Shown here: positions 12,901 to 27,242 of the stretch, in pieces
Numbering within the stretch: the stretch's first letter is position 1
Layout of the letters: every line of letters begins with the position of its first letter
NCBI GenBank assembly: GCA_028752905.1
Contig: JAQNBH010000294.1
Span: 28,686-92,685 of the forward strand
Direction of reading: 5' to 3'
DNA from: Cladorhizidae sp. MBARI D1340-BT2
Lineage: Eukaryota; Porifera; Demospongiae; Poecilosclerida; Cladorhizidae
DNA length: 64,000 nt
Position numbers and translations under genes: made by a program
The notes under the pieces: model-generated
The model's database searches: none
Seen by the model: only the letters and a program-made list of their open reading frames with translations
Told to the model about the DNA's origin: nothing

Positions 12901-15900
12901 GGTACAATACTCTGTCCTAGTGATGCACTCATGTTGGTCTGGTACAATACTCTGTCCTAGTGATGCACTCATGTTGGTCTGGTACAATACTCTGTCCTAG
13001 TGATGCACTCATGTTGGTCTGGTACAATACTCTGTCCTAGTGATGCACTCATGTTGGTCTGGTACAATACTCTGTCCTAGTGATGCACTCATGTTGGTCT
13101 GGTACAATACTCTGTCCTAGTGATGCACTCATGTTGGTCTGGTACAATACTCTGTCCTAGTGATGCACTCATGTTGGTCTGGTACAATACTCTGTCCTAG
13201 TGATGCACTCATGTTGGTCTGGTACAATACTCTGTCCTAGTGATGCACTCATGTTGGTCTGGTACAATACTCTGTCCTAGTGATGCACTCATGTTGGTCT
13301 GGTACAATACTCTGTCCTAGTGATGCACTCATGTTGGTCTGGTACAATACTCTGTCCTAGTGATGCACTCATGTTGGTCTGGTACAATACTCTGTCCTAG
13401 TGATGCACTCATGTTGGTCTGGTACAATACTCTGTCCTAGTGATGCACTCATGTTGGTCTGGTACAATACTCTGTCCTAGTGATGCACTCATGTTGGTCT
13501 GGTACAATACTCTGTCCTAGTGATGCACTCATGTTGGTCTGGTACAATACTCTGTCCTAGTGATGCACTCATGTTGGTCTGGTACAATACTCTGTCCTAG
13601 TGATGCACTCATGTTGGTCTGGTACAATACTCTGTCCTAGTGATGCACTCATGTTGGTCTGGTACAATACTCTGTCCTAGTGATGCACTCATGTTGGTCT
13701 GGTACAATACTCTGTCCTAGTGATGCACTCATGTTGGTCTGGTACAATACTCTGTCCTAGTGATGCACTCATGTTGGTCTGGTACAATACTCTGTCCTAG
13801 TGATGCACTCATGTTGGTCTGGTACAATACTCTGTCCTAGTGATGCACTCATGTTGGTCTGGTACAATACTCTGTCCTAGTGATGCACTCATGTTGGTCT
13901 GGTACAATACTCTGTCCTAGTGATGCACTCATGTTGGTCTGGTACAATACTCTGTCCTAGTGATGCACTCATGTTGGTCTGGTACAATACTCTGTCCTAG
14001 TGATGCACTCATGTTGGTCTGGTACAATACTCTGTCCTAGTGATGCACTCATGTTGGTCTGGTACAATACTCTGTCCTAGTGATGCACTCATGTTGGTCT
14101 GGTACAATACTCTGTCCTAGTGATGCACTCATGTTGGTCTGGTACAATACTCTGTCCTAGTGATGCACTCATGTTGGTCTGGTACAATACTCTGTCCTAG
14201 TGATGCACTCATGTTGGTCTGGTACAATACTCTGTCCTAGTGATGCACTCATGTTGGTCTGGTACAATACTCTGTCCTAGTGATGCACTCATGTTGGTCT
14301 GGTACAATACTCTGTCCTAGTGATGCACTCATGTTGGTCTGGTACAATACTCTGTCCTAGTGATGCACTCATGTTGGTCTGGTACAATACTCTGTCCTAG
14401 TGATGCACTCATGTTGGTCTGGTACAATACTCTGTCCTAGTGATGCACTCATGTTGGTCTGGTACAATACTCTGTCCTAGTGATGCACTCATGTTGGTCT
14501 GGTACAATACTCTGTCCTAGTGATGCACTCATGTTGGTCTGGTACAATACTCTGTCCTAGTGATGCACTCATGTTGGTCTGGTACAATACTCTGTCCTAG
14601 TGATGCACTCATGTTGGTCTGGTACAATACTCTGTCCTAGTGATGCACTCATGTTGGTCTGGTACAATACTCTGTCCTAGTGATGCACTCATGTTGGTCT
14701 GGTACAATACTCTGTCCTAGTGATGCACTCATGTTGGTCTGGTACAATACTCTGTCCTAGTGATGCACTCATGTTGGTCTGGTACAATACTCTGTCCTAG
14801 TGATGCACTCATGTTGGTCTGGTACAATACTCTGTCCTAGTGATGCACTCATGTTGGTCTGGTACAATACTCTGTCCTAGTGATGCACTCATGTTGGTCT
14901 GGTACAATACTCTGTCCTAGTGATGCACTCATGTTGGTCTGGTACAATACTCTGTCCTAGTGATGCACTCATGTTGGTCTGGTACAATACTCTGTCCTAG
15001 TGATGCACTCATGTTGGTCTGGTACAATACTCTGTCCTAGTGATGCACTCATGTTGGTCTGGTACAATACTCTGTCCTAGTGATGCACTCATGTTGGTCT
15101 GGTACAATACTCTGTCCTAGTGATGCACTCATGTTGGTCTGGTACAATACTCTGTCCTAGTGATGCACTCATGTTGGTCTGGTACAATACTCTGTCCTAG
15201 TGATGCACTCATGTTGGTCTGGTACAATACTCTGTCCTAGTGATGCACTCATGTTGGTCTGGTACAATACTCTGTCCTAGTGATGCACTCATGTTGGTCT
15301 GGTACAATACTCTGTCCTAGTGATGCACTCATGTTGGTCTGGTACAATACTCTGTCCTAGTGATGCACTCATGTTGGTCTGGTACAATACTCTGTCCTAG
15401 TGATGCACTCATGTTGGTCTGGTACAATACTCTGTCCTAGTGATGCACTCATGTTGGTCTGGTACAATACTCTGTCCTAGTGATGCACTCATGTTGGTCT
15501 GGTACAATACTCTGTCCTAGTGATGCACTCATGTTGGTCTGGTACAATACTCTGTCCTAGTGATGCACTCATGTTGGTCTGGTACAATACTCTGTCCTAG
15601 TGATGCACTCATGTTGGTCTGGTACAATACTCTGTCCTAGTGATGCACTCATGTTGGTCTGGTACAATACTCTGTCCTAGTGATGCACTCATGTTGGTCT
15701 GGTACAATACTCTGTCCTAGTGATGCACTCATGTTGGTCTGGTACAATACTCTGTCCTAGTGATGCACTCATGTTGGTCTGGTACAATACTCTGTCCTAG
15801 TGATGCACTCATGTTGGTCTGGTACAATACTCTGTCCTAGTGATGCACTCATGTTGGTCTGGTACAATACTCTGTCCTAGTGATGCACTCATGTTGGTCT

Positions 15901-18900
15901 GGTACAATACTCTGTCCTAGTGATGCACTCATGTTGGTCTGGTACAATACTCTGTCCTAGTGATGCTCTCATGTTGGTCTGGTACAATACTCTGTCCTAG
16001 TGATGCACTCATGTTGGTCTGGTACAATACTCTGTCCTAGTGATGCACTCATGTTGGTCTGGTACAATACTCTGTCCTAGTGATGCACTCATGTTGGTCT
16101 GGTACAATACTCTGTCCTAGTGATGCACTCATGTTGGTCTGGTACAATACTCTGTCCTAGTGATGCACTCATGTTGGTCTGGTACAATACTCTGTCCTAG
16201 TGATGCACTCATGTTGGTCTGGTACAATACTCTGTCCTAGTGATGCACTCATGTTGGTCTGGTACAATACTCTGTCCTAGTGATGCACTCATGTTGGTCT
16301 GGTACAATACTCTGTCCTAGTGATGCACTCATGTTGGTCTGGTACAATACTCTGTCCTAGTGATGCACTCATGTTGGTCTGGTACAATACTCTGTCCTAG
16401 TGATGCACTCATGTTGGTCTGGTACAATACTCTGTCCTAGTGATGCACTCATGTTGGTCTGGTACAATACTCTGTCCTAGTGATGCACTCATGTTGGTCT
16501 GGTACAATACTCTGTCCTAGTGATGCACTCATGTTGGTCTGGTACAATACTCTGTCCTAGTGATGCACTCATGTTGGTCTGGTACAATACTCTGTCCTAG
16601 TGATGCACTCATGTTGGTCTGGTACAATACTCTGTCCTAGTGATGCACTCATGTTGGTCTGGTACAATACTCTGTCCTAGTGATGCACTCATGTTGGTCT
16701 GGTACAATACTCTGTCCTAGTGATGCACTCATGTTGGTCTGGTACAATACTCTGTCCTAGTGATGCACTCATGTTGGTCTGGTACAATACTCTGTCCTAG
16801 TGATGCACTCATGTTGGTCTGGTACAATACTCTGTCCTAGTGATGCACTCATGTTGGTCTGGTACAATACTCTGTCCTAGTGATGCACTCATGTTGGTCT
16901 GGTACAATACTCTGTCCTAGTGATGCACTCATGTTGGTCTGGTACAATACTCTGTCCTAGTGATGCACTCATGTTGGTCTGGTACAATACTCTGTCCTAG
17001 TGATGCACTCATGTTGGTCTGGTACAATACTCTGTCCTAGTGATGCACTCATGTTGGTCTGGTACAATACTCTGTCCTAGTGATGCACTCATGTTGGTCT
17101 GGTACAATACTCTGTCCTAGTGATGCACTCATGTTGGTCTGGTACAATACTCTGTCCTAGTGATGCACTCATGTTGGTCTGGTACAATACTCTGTCCTAG
17201 TGATGCACTCATGTTGGTCTGGTACAATACTCTGTCCTAGTGATGCACTCATGTTGGTCTGGTACAATACTCTGTCCTAGTGATGCACTCATGTTGGTCT
17301 GGTACAATACTCTGTCCTAGTGATGCACTCATGTTGGTCTGGTACAATACTCTGTCCTAGTGATGCACTCATGTTGGTCTGGTACAATACTCTGTCCTAG
17401 TGATGCACTCATGTTGGTCTGGTACAATACTCTGTCCTAGTGATGCACTCATGTTGGTCTGGTACAATACTCTGTCCTAGTGATGCACTCATGTTGGTCT
17501 GGTACAATACTCTGTCCTAGTGATGCACTCATGTTGGTCTGGTACAATACTCTGTCCTAGTGATGCACTCATGTTGGTCTGGTACAATACTCTGTCCTAG
17601 TGATGCACTCATGTTGGTCTGGTACAATACTCTGTCCTAGTGATGCACTCATGTTGGTCTGGTACAATACTCTGTCCTAGTGATGCACTCATGTTGGTCT
17701 GGTACAATACTCTGTCCTAGTGATGCACTCATGTTGGTCTGGTACAATACTCTGTCCTAGTGATGCACTCATGTTGGTCTGGTACAATACTCTGTCCTAG
17801 TGATGCACTCATGTTGGTCTGGTACAATACTCTGTCCTAGTGATGCACTCATGTTGGTCTGGTACAATACTCTGTCCTAGTGATGCACTCATGTTGGTCT
17901 GGTACAATACTCTGTCCTAGTGATGCACTCATGTTGGTCTGGTACAATACTCTGTCCTAGTGATGCACTCATGTTGGTCTGGTACAATACTCTGTCCTAG
18001 TGATGCACTCATGTTGGTCTGGTACAATACTCTGTCCTAGTGATGCACTCATGTTGGTCTGGTACAATACTCTGTCCTAGTGATGCACTCATGTTGGTCT
18101 GGTACAATACTCTGTCCTAGTGATGCACTCATGTTGGTCTGGTACAATACTCTGTCCTAGTGATGCACTCATGTTGGTCTGGTACAATACTCTGTCCTAG
18201 TGATGCACTCATGTTGGTCTGGTACAATACTCTGTCCTAGTGATGCACTCATGTTGGTCTGGTACAATACTCTGTCCTAGTGATGCACTCATGTTGGTCT
18301 GGTACAATACTCTGTCCTAGTGATGCACTCATGTTGGTCTGGTACAATACTCTGTCCTAGTGATGCACTCATGTTGGTCTGGTACAATACTCTGTCCTAG
18401 TGATGCACTCATGTTGGTCTGGTACAATACTCTGTCCTAGTGATGCACTCATGTTGGTCTGGTACAATACTCTGTCCTAGTGATGCACTCATGTTGGTCT
18501 GGTACAATACTCTGTCCTAGTGATGCACTCATGTTGGTCTGGTACAATACTCTGTCCTAGTGATGCACTCATGTTGGTCTGGTACAATACTCTGTCCTAG
18601 TGATGCACTCATGTTGGTCTGGTACAATACTCTGTCCTAGTGATGCACTCATGTTGGTCTGGTACAATACTCTGTCCTAGTGATGCACTCATGTTGGTCT
18701 GGTACAATACTCTGTCCTAGTGATGCACTCATGTTGGTCTGGTACAATACTCTGTCCTAGTGATGCACTCATGTTGGTCTGGTACAATACTCTGTCCTAG
18801 TGATGCACTCATGTTGGTCTGGTACAATACTCTGTCCTAGTGATGCACTCATGTTGGTCTGGTACAATACTCTGTCCTAGTGATGCACTCATGTTGGTCT

Positions 18901-21900
18901 GGTACAATACTCTGTCCTAGTGATGCACTCATGTTGGTCTGGTACAATACTCTGTCCTAGTGATGCACTCATGTTGGTCTGGTACAATACTCTGTCCTAG
19001 TGATGCACTCATGTTGGTCTGGTACAATACTCTGTCCTAGTGATGCACTCATGTTGGTCTGGTACAATACTCTGTCCTAGTGATGCACTCATGTTGGTCT
19101 GGTACAATACTCTGTCCTAGTGATGCACTCATGTTGGTCTGGTACAATACTCTGTCCTAGTGATGCACTCATGTTGGTCTGGTACAATACTCTGTCCTAG
19201 TGATGCACTCATGTTGGTCTGGTACAATACTCTGTCCTAGTGATGCACTCATGTTGGTCTGGTACAATACTCTGTCCTAGTGATGCACTCATGTTGGTCT
19301 GGTACAATACTCTGTCCTAGTGATGCACTCATGTTGGTCTGGTACAATACTCTGTCCTAGTGATGCACTCATGTTGGTCTGGTACAATACTCTGTCCTAG
19401 TGATGCACTCATGTTGGTCTGGTACAATACTCTGTCCTAGTGATGCACTCATGTTGGTCTGGTACAATACTCTGTCCTAGTGATGCACTCATGTTGGTCT
19501 GGTACAATACTCTGTCCTAGTGATGCACTCATGTTGGTCTGGTACAATACTCTGTCCTAGTGATGCACTCATGTTGGTCTGGTACAATACTCTGTCCTAG
19601 TGATGCACTCATGTTGGTCTGGTACAATACTCTGTCCTAGTGATGCACTCATGTTGGTCTGGTACAATACTCTGTCCTAGTGATGCACTCATGTTGGTCT
19701 GGTACAATACTCTGTCCTAGTGATGCACTCATGTTGGTCTGGTACAATACTCTGTCCTAGTGATGCACTCATGTTGGTCTGGTACAATACTCTGTCCTAG
19801 TGATGCACTCATGTTGGTCTGGTACAATACTCTGTCCTAGTGATGCACTCATGTTGGTCTGGTACAATACTCTGTCCTAGTGATGCACTCATGTTGGTCT
19901 GGTACAATACTCTGTCCTAGTGATGCACTCATGTTGGTCTGGTACAATACTCTGTCCTAGTGATGCACTCATGTTGGTCTGGTACAATACTCTGTCCTAG
20001 TGATGCACTCATGTTGGTCTGGTACAATACTCTGTCCTAGTGATGCACTCATGTTGGTCTGGTACAATACTCTGTCCTAGTGATGCACTCATGTTGGTCT
20101 GGTACAATACTCTGTCCTAGTGATGCACTCATGTTGGTCTGGTACAATACTCTGTCCTAGTGATGCACTCATGTTGGTCTGGTACAATACTCTGTCCTAG
20201 TGATGCACTCATGTTGGTCTGGTACAATACTCTGTCCTAGTGATGCACTCATGTTGGTCTGGTACAATACTCTGTCCTAGTGATGCACTCATGTTGGTCT
20301 GGTACAATACTCTGTCCTAGTGATGCACTCATGTTGGTCTGGTACAATACTCTGTCCTAGTGATGCACTCATGTTGGTCTGGTACAATACTCTGTCCTAG
20401 TGATGCACTCATGTTGGTCTGGTACAATACTCTGTCCTAGTGATGCACTCATGTTGGTCTGGTACAATACTCTGTCCTAGTGATGCACTCATGTTGGTCT
20501 GGTACAATACTCTGTCCTAGTGATGCACTCATGTTGGTCTGGTACAATACTCTGTCCTAGTGATGCACTCATGTTGGTCTGGTACAATACTCTGTCCTAG
20601 TGATGCACTCATGTTGGTCTGGTACAATACTCTGTCCTAGTGATGCACTCATGTTGGTCTGGTACAATACTCTGTCCTAGTGATGCACTCATGTTGGTCT
20701 GGTACAATACTCTGTCCTAGTGATGCACTCATGTTGGTCTGGTACAATACTCTGTCCTAGTGATGCACTCATGTTGGTCTGGTACAATACTCTGTCCTAG
20801 TGATGCACTCATGTTGGTCTGGTACAATACTCTGTCCTAGTGATGCACTCATGTTGGTCTGGTACAATACTCTGTCCTAGTGATGCACTCATGTTGGTCT
20901 GGTACAATACTCTGTCCTAGTGATGCACTCATGTTGGTCTGGTACAATACTCTGTCCTAGTGATGCACTCATGTTGGTCTGGTACAATACTCTGTCCTAG
21001 TGATGCACTCATGTTGGTCTGGTACAATACTCTGTCCTAGTGATGCACTCATGTTGGTCTGGTACAATACTCTGTCCTAGTGATGCACTCATGTTGGTCT
21101 GGTACAATACTCTGTCCTAGTGATGCACTCATGTTGGTCTGGTACAATACTCTGTCCTAGTGATGCACTCATGTTGGTCTGGTACAATACTCTGTCCTAG
21201 TGATGCACTCATGTTGGTCTGGTACAATACTCTGTCCTAGTGATGCACTCATGTTGGTCTGGTACAATACTCTGTCCTAGTGATGCACTCATGTTGGTCT
21301 GGTACAATACTCTGTCCTAGTGATGCACTCATGTTGGTCTGGTACAATACTCTGTCCTAGTGATGCACTCATGTTGGTCTGGTACAATACTCTGTCCTAG
21401 TGATGCACTCATGTTGGTCTGGTACAATACTCTGTCCTAGTGATGCACTCATGTTGGTCTGGTACAATACTCTGTCCTAGTGATGCACTCATGTTGGTCT
21501 GGTACAATACTCTGTCCTAGTGATGCACTCATGTTGGTCTGGTACAATACTCTGTCCTAGTGATGCACTCATGTTGGTCTGGTACAATACTCTGTCCTAG
21601 TGATGCACTCATGTTGGTCTGGTACAATACTCTGTCCTAGTGATGCACTCATGTTGGTCTGGTACAATACTCTGTCCTAGTGATGCACTCATGTTGGTCT
21701 GGTACAATACTCTGTCCTAGTGATGCACTCATGTTGGTCTGGTACAATACTCTGTCCTAGTGATGCACTCATGTTGGTCTGGTACAATACTCTGTCCTAG
21801 TGATGCACTCATGTTGGTCTGGTACAATACTCTGTCCTAGTGATGCACTCATGTTGGTCTGGTACAATACTCTGTCCTAGTGATGCACTCATGTTGGTCT

Positions 21901-24900
21901 GGTACAATACTCTGTCCTAGTGATGCACTCATGTTGGTCTGGTACAATACTCTGTCCTAGTGATGCACTCATGTTGGTCTGGTACAATACTCTGTCCTAG
22001 TGATGCACTCATGTTGGTCTGGTACAATACTCTGTCCTAGTGATGCACTCATGTTGGTCTGGTACAATACTCTGTCCTAGTGATGCACTCATGTTGGTCT
22101 GGTACAATACTCTGTCCTAGTGATGCACTCATGTTGGTCTGGTACAATACTCTGTCCTAGTGATGCACTCATGTTGGTCTGGTACAATACTCTGTCCTAG
22201 TGATGCACTCATGTTGGTCTGGTACAATACTCTGTCCTAGTGATGCACTCATGTTGGTCTGGTACAATACTCTGTCCTAGTGATGCACTCATGTTGGTCT
22301 GGTACAATACTCTGTCCTAGTGATGCACTCATGTTGGTCTGGTACAATACTCTGTCCTAGTGATGCACTCATGTTGGTCTGGTACAATACTCTGTCCTAG
22401 TGATGCACTCATGTTGGTCTGCTACAATACTCTGTCCTAGTGATGCACTCATGTTGGTCTGGTACAATACTCTGTCCTAGTGATGCACTCATGTTGGTCT
22501 GGTACAATACTCTGTCCTAGTGATGCACTCATGTTGGTCTGGTACAATACTCTGTCCTAGTGATGCACTCATGTTGGTCTGGTACAATACTCTGTCCTAG
22601 TGATGCACTCATGTTGGTCTGGTACAATACTCTGTCCTAGTGATGCACTCATGTTGGTCTGGTACAATACTCTGTCCTAGTGATGCACTCATGTTGGTCT
22701 GGTACAATACTCTGTCCTAGTGATGCACTCATGTTGGTCTGGTACAATACTCTGTCCTAGTGATGCACTCATGTTGGTCTGGTACAATACTCTGTCCTAG
22801 TGATGCACTCATGTTGGTCTGGTACAATACTCTGTCCTAGTGATGCACTCATGTTGGTCTGGTACAATACTCTGTCCTAGTGATGCACTCATGTTGGTCT
22901 GGTACAATACTCTGTCCTAGTGATGCACTCATGTTGGTCTGGTACAATACTCTGTCCTAGTGATGCACTCATGTTGGTCTGGTACAATACTCTGTCCTAG
23001 TGATGCACTCATGTTGGTCTGGTACAATACTCTGTCCTAGTGATGCACTCATGTTGGTCTGGTACAATACTCTGTCCTAGTGATGCACTCATGTTGGTCT
23101 GGTACAATACTCTGTCCTAGTGATGCACTCATGTTGGTCTGGTACAATACTCTGTCCTAGTGATGCACTCATGTTGGTCTGGTACAATACTCTGTCCTAG
23201 TGATGCACTCATGTTGGTCTGGTACAATACTCTGTCCTAGTGATGCACTCATGTTGGTCTGGTACAATACTCTGTCCTAGTGATGCACTCATGTTGGTCT
23301 GGTACAATACTCTGTCCTAGTGATGCACTCATGTTGGTCTGGTACAATACTCTGTCCTAGTGATGCACTCATGTTGGTCTGGTACAATACTCTGTCCTAG
23401 TGATGCACTCATGTTGGTCTGGTACAATACTCTGTCCTAGTGATGCACTCATGTTGGTCTGGTACAATACTCTGTCCTAGTGATGCACTCATGTTGGTCT
23501 GGTACAATACTCTGTCCTAGTGATGCACTCATGTTGGTCTGGTACAATACTCTGTCCTAGTGATGCACTCATGTTGGTCTGGTACAATACTCTGTCCTAG
23601 TGATGCACTCATGTTGGTCTGGTACAATACTCTGTCCTAGTGATGCACTCATGTTGGTCTGGTACAATACTCTGTCCTAGTGATGCACTCATGTTGGTCT
23701 GGTACAATACTCTGTCCTAGTGATGCACTCATGTTGGTCTGGTACAATACTCTGTCCTAGTGATGCACTCATGTTGGTCTGGTACAATACTCTGTCCTAG
23801 TGATGCACTCATGTTGGTCTGGTACAATACTCTGTCCTAGTGATGCACTCATGTTGGTCTGGTACAATACTCTGTCCTAGTGATGCACTCATGTTGGTCT
23901 GGTACAATACTCTGTCCTAGTGATGCACTCATGTTGGTCTGGTACAATACTCTGTCCTAGTGATGCACTCATGTTGGTCTGGTACAATACTCTGTCCTAG
24001 TGATGCACTCATGTTGGTCTGGTACAATACTCTGTCCTAGTGATGCACTCATGTTGGTCTGGTACAATACTCTGTCCTAGTGATGCACTCATGTTGGTCT
24101 GGTACAATACTCTGTCCTAGTGATGCACTCATGTTGGTCTGGTACAATACTCTGTCCTAGTGATGCACTCATGTTGGTCTGGTACAATACTCTGTCCTAG
24201 TGATGCACTCATGTTGGTCTGGTACAATACTCTGTCCTAGTGATGCACTCATGTTGGTCTGGTACAATACTCTGTCCTAGTGATGCACTCATGTTGGTCT
24301 GGTACAATACTCTGTCCTAGTGATGCACTCATGTTGGTCTGGTACAATACTCTGTCCTAGTGATGCACTCATGTTGGTCTGGTACAATACTCTGTCCTAG
24401 TGATGCACTCATGTTGGTCTGGTACAATACTCTGTCCTAGTGATGCACTCATGTTGGTCTGGTACAATACTCTGTCCTAGTGATGCACTCATGTTGGTCT
24501 GGTACAATACTCTGTCCTAGTGATGCACTCATGTTGGTCTGGTACAATACTCTGTCCTAGTGATGCACTCATGTTGGTCTGGTACAATACTCTGTCCTAG
24601 TGATGCACTCATGTTGGTCTGGTACAATACTCTGTCCTAGTGATGCACTCATGTTGGTCTGGTACAATACTCTGTCCTAGTGATGCACTCATGTTGGTCT
24701 GGTACAATACTCTGTCCTAGTGATGCACTCATGTTGGTCTGGTACAATACTCTGTCCTAGTGATGCACTCATGTTGGTCTGGTACAATACTCTGTCCTAG
24801 TGATGCACTCATGTTGGTCTGGTACAATACTCTGTCCTAGTGATGCACTCATGTTGGTCTGGTACAATACTCTGTCCTAGTGATGCACTCATGTTGGTCT

Positions 24901-27200
24901 GGTACAATACTCTGTCCTAGTGATGCACTCATGTTGGTCTGGTACAATACTCTGTCCTAGTGATGCACTCATGTTGGTCTGGTACAATACTCTGTCCTAG
25001 TGATGCACTCATGTTGGTCTGGTACAATACTCTGTCCTAGTGATGCACTCATGTTGGTCTGGTACAATACTCTGTCCTAGTGATGCACTCATGTTGGTCT
25101 GGTACAATACTCTGTCCTAGTGATGCACTCATGTTGGTCTGGTACAATACTCTGTCCTAGTGATGCACTCATGTTGGTCTGGTACAATACTCTGTCCTAG
25201 TGATGCACTCATGTTGGTCTGGTACAATACTCTGTCCTAGTGATGCACTCATGTTGGTCTGGTACAATACTCTGTCCTAGTGATGCACTCATGTTGGTCT
25301 GGTACAATACTCTGTCCTAGTGATGCACTCATGTTGGTCTGGTACAATACTCTGTCCTAGTGATGCACTCATGTTGGTCTGGTACAATACTCTGTCCTAG
25401 TGATGCACTCATGTTGGTCTGGTACAATACTCTGTCCTAGTGATGCACTCATGTTGGTCTGGTACAATACTCTGTCCTAGTGATGCACTCATGTTGGTCT
25501 GGTACAATACTCTGTCCTAGTGATGCACTCATGTTGGTCTGGTACAATACTCTGTCCTAGTGATGCACTCATGTTGGTCTGGTACAATACTCTGTCCTAG
25601 TGATGCACTCATGTTGGTCTGGTACAATACTCTGTCCTAGTGATGCACTCATGTTGGTCTGGTACAATACTCTGTCCTAGTGATGCACTCATGTTGGTCT
25701 GGTACAATACTCTGTCCTAGTGATGCACTCATGTTGGTCTGGTACAATACTCTGTCCTAGTGATGCACTCATGTTGGTCTGGTACAATACTCTGTCCTAG
25801 TGATGCACTCATGTTGGTCTGGTACAATACTCTGTCCTAGTGATGCACTCATGTTGGTCTGGTACAATACTCTGTCCTAGTGATGCACTCATGTTGGTCT
25901 GGTACAATACTCTGTCCTAGTGATGCACTCATGTTGGTCTGGTACAATACTCTGTCCTAGTGATGCACTCATGTTGGTCTGGTACAATACTCTGTCCTAG
26001 TGATGCACTCATGTTGGTCTGGTACAATACTCTGTCCTAGTGATGCACTCATGTTGGTCTGGTACAATACTCTGTCCTAGTGATGCACTCATGTTGGTCT
26101 GGTACAATACTCTGTCCTAGTGATGCACTCATGTTGGTCTGGTACAATACTCTGTCCTAGTGATGCACTCATGTTGGTCTGGTACAATACTCTGTCCTAG
26201 TGATGCACTCATGTTGGTCTGGTACAATACTCTGTCCTAGTGATGCACTCATGTTGGTCTGGTACAATACTCTGTCCTAGTGATGCACTCATGTTGGTCT
26301 GGTACAATACTCTGTCCTAGTGATGCACTCATGTTGGTCTGGTACAATACTCTGTCCTAGTGATGCACTCATGTTGGTCTGGTACAATACTCTGTCCTAG
26401 TGATGCACTCATGTTGGTCTGCTACAATACTCTGTCCTAGTGATGCACTCATGTTGGTCTGGTACAATACTCTGTCCTAGTGATGCACTCATGTTGGTCT
26501 GATACAATACTCTGTCCTAGTGATGCACTCATGTTGGTCTGGTACAATACTCTGTCCTAGTGATGCACTCATGTTGGTCTGGTACAATACTCTGTCCTAG
26601 TGATGCACTCATGTTGGTCTGGTACAATACTCTGTCCTAGTGATGCACTCATGTTGGTCTGGTACAATACTCTGTCCTAGTGATGCACTCATGTTGGTCT
26701 GGTACAATACTCTGTCCTAGTGATGCACTCATGTTGGTCTGGTACAATACTCTGTCCTAGTGATGCACTCATGTTGGTCTGGTACAATACTCTGTCCTAG
26801 TGATGCACTCATGTTGGTCTGGTACAATACTCTGTCCTAGTGATGCACTCATGTTGGTCTGGTACAATACTCTGTCCTAGTGATGCACTCATGTTGGTCT
26901 GGTACAATACTCTGTCCTAGTGATGCACTCATGTTGGTCTGGTACAATACTCTGTCCTAGTGATGCACTCATGTTGGTCTGGTACAATACTCTGTCCTAG
27001 TGATGCACTCATGTTGGTCTGGTACAATACTCTGTCCTAGTGATGCACTCATGTTGGTCTGGTACAATACTCTGTCCTAGTGATGCACTCATGTTGGTCT
27101 GGTACAATACTCTGTCCTAGTGATGCACTCATGTTGGTCTGGTACAATACTCTGTCCTAGTGATGCACTCATGTTGGTCTGGTACAATACTCTGTCCTAG
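3961..27200 (+). repeat. Near-perfect block, 581 monomers with six substitutions
   Basis: All units here are exactly 40 bp. I found only six changed bases: A to T at monomer position 7 at 5607, 6847 and 15967; G to C at position 22 at 22422 and 26422; and G to A at position 22 at 26502. The longest uninterrupted identical stretches are 6848-15966 (about 9.1 kb) and 15968-22421 (about 6.5 kb). Such uniformity points to recent amplification or strong homogenisation, unless the assembler collapsed or copied consensus units. Confidence 0.92.
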
Positions 27201-27242
27201 TGATGCACTCATGTTGGTCTGGTACAAAATACTCTGTCCTAG
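27201..27242 (+). repeat. 42-bp length-variant monomer (two extra A)
   Basis: The unit reads GGTACAAAATACTC where the consensus has GGTACAATACTC, so two A are added in the short A run at monomer positions 26-27. This is the only +2 length variant in the window, and it sits between two very uniform blocks. Slippage in the A run is the simplest source; a read or consensus error is also possible. Confidence 0.95.
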
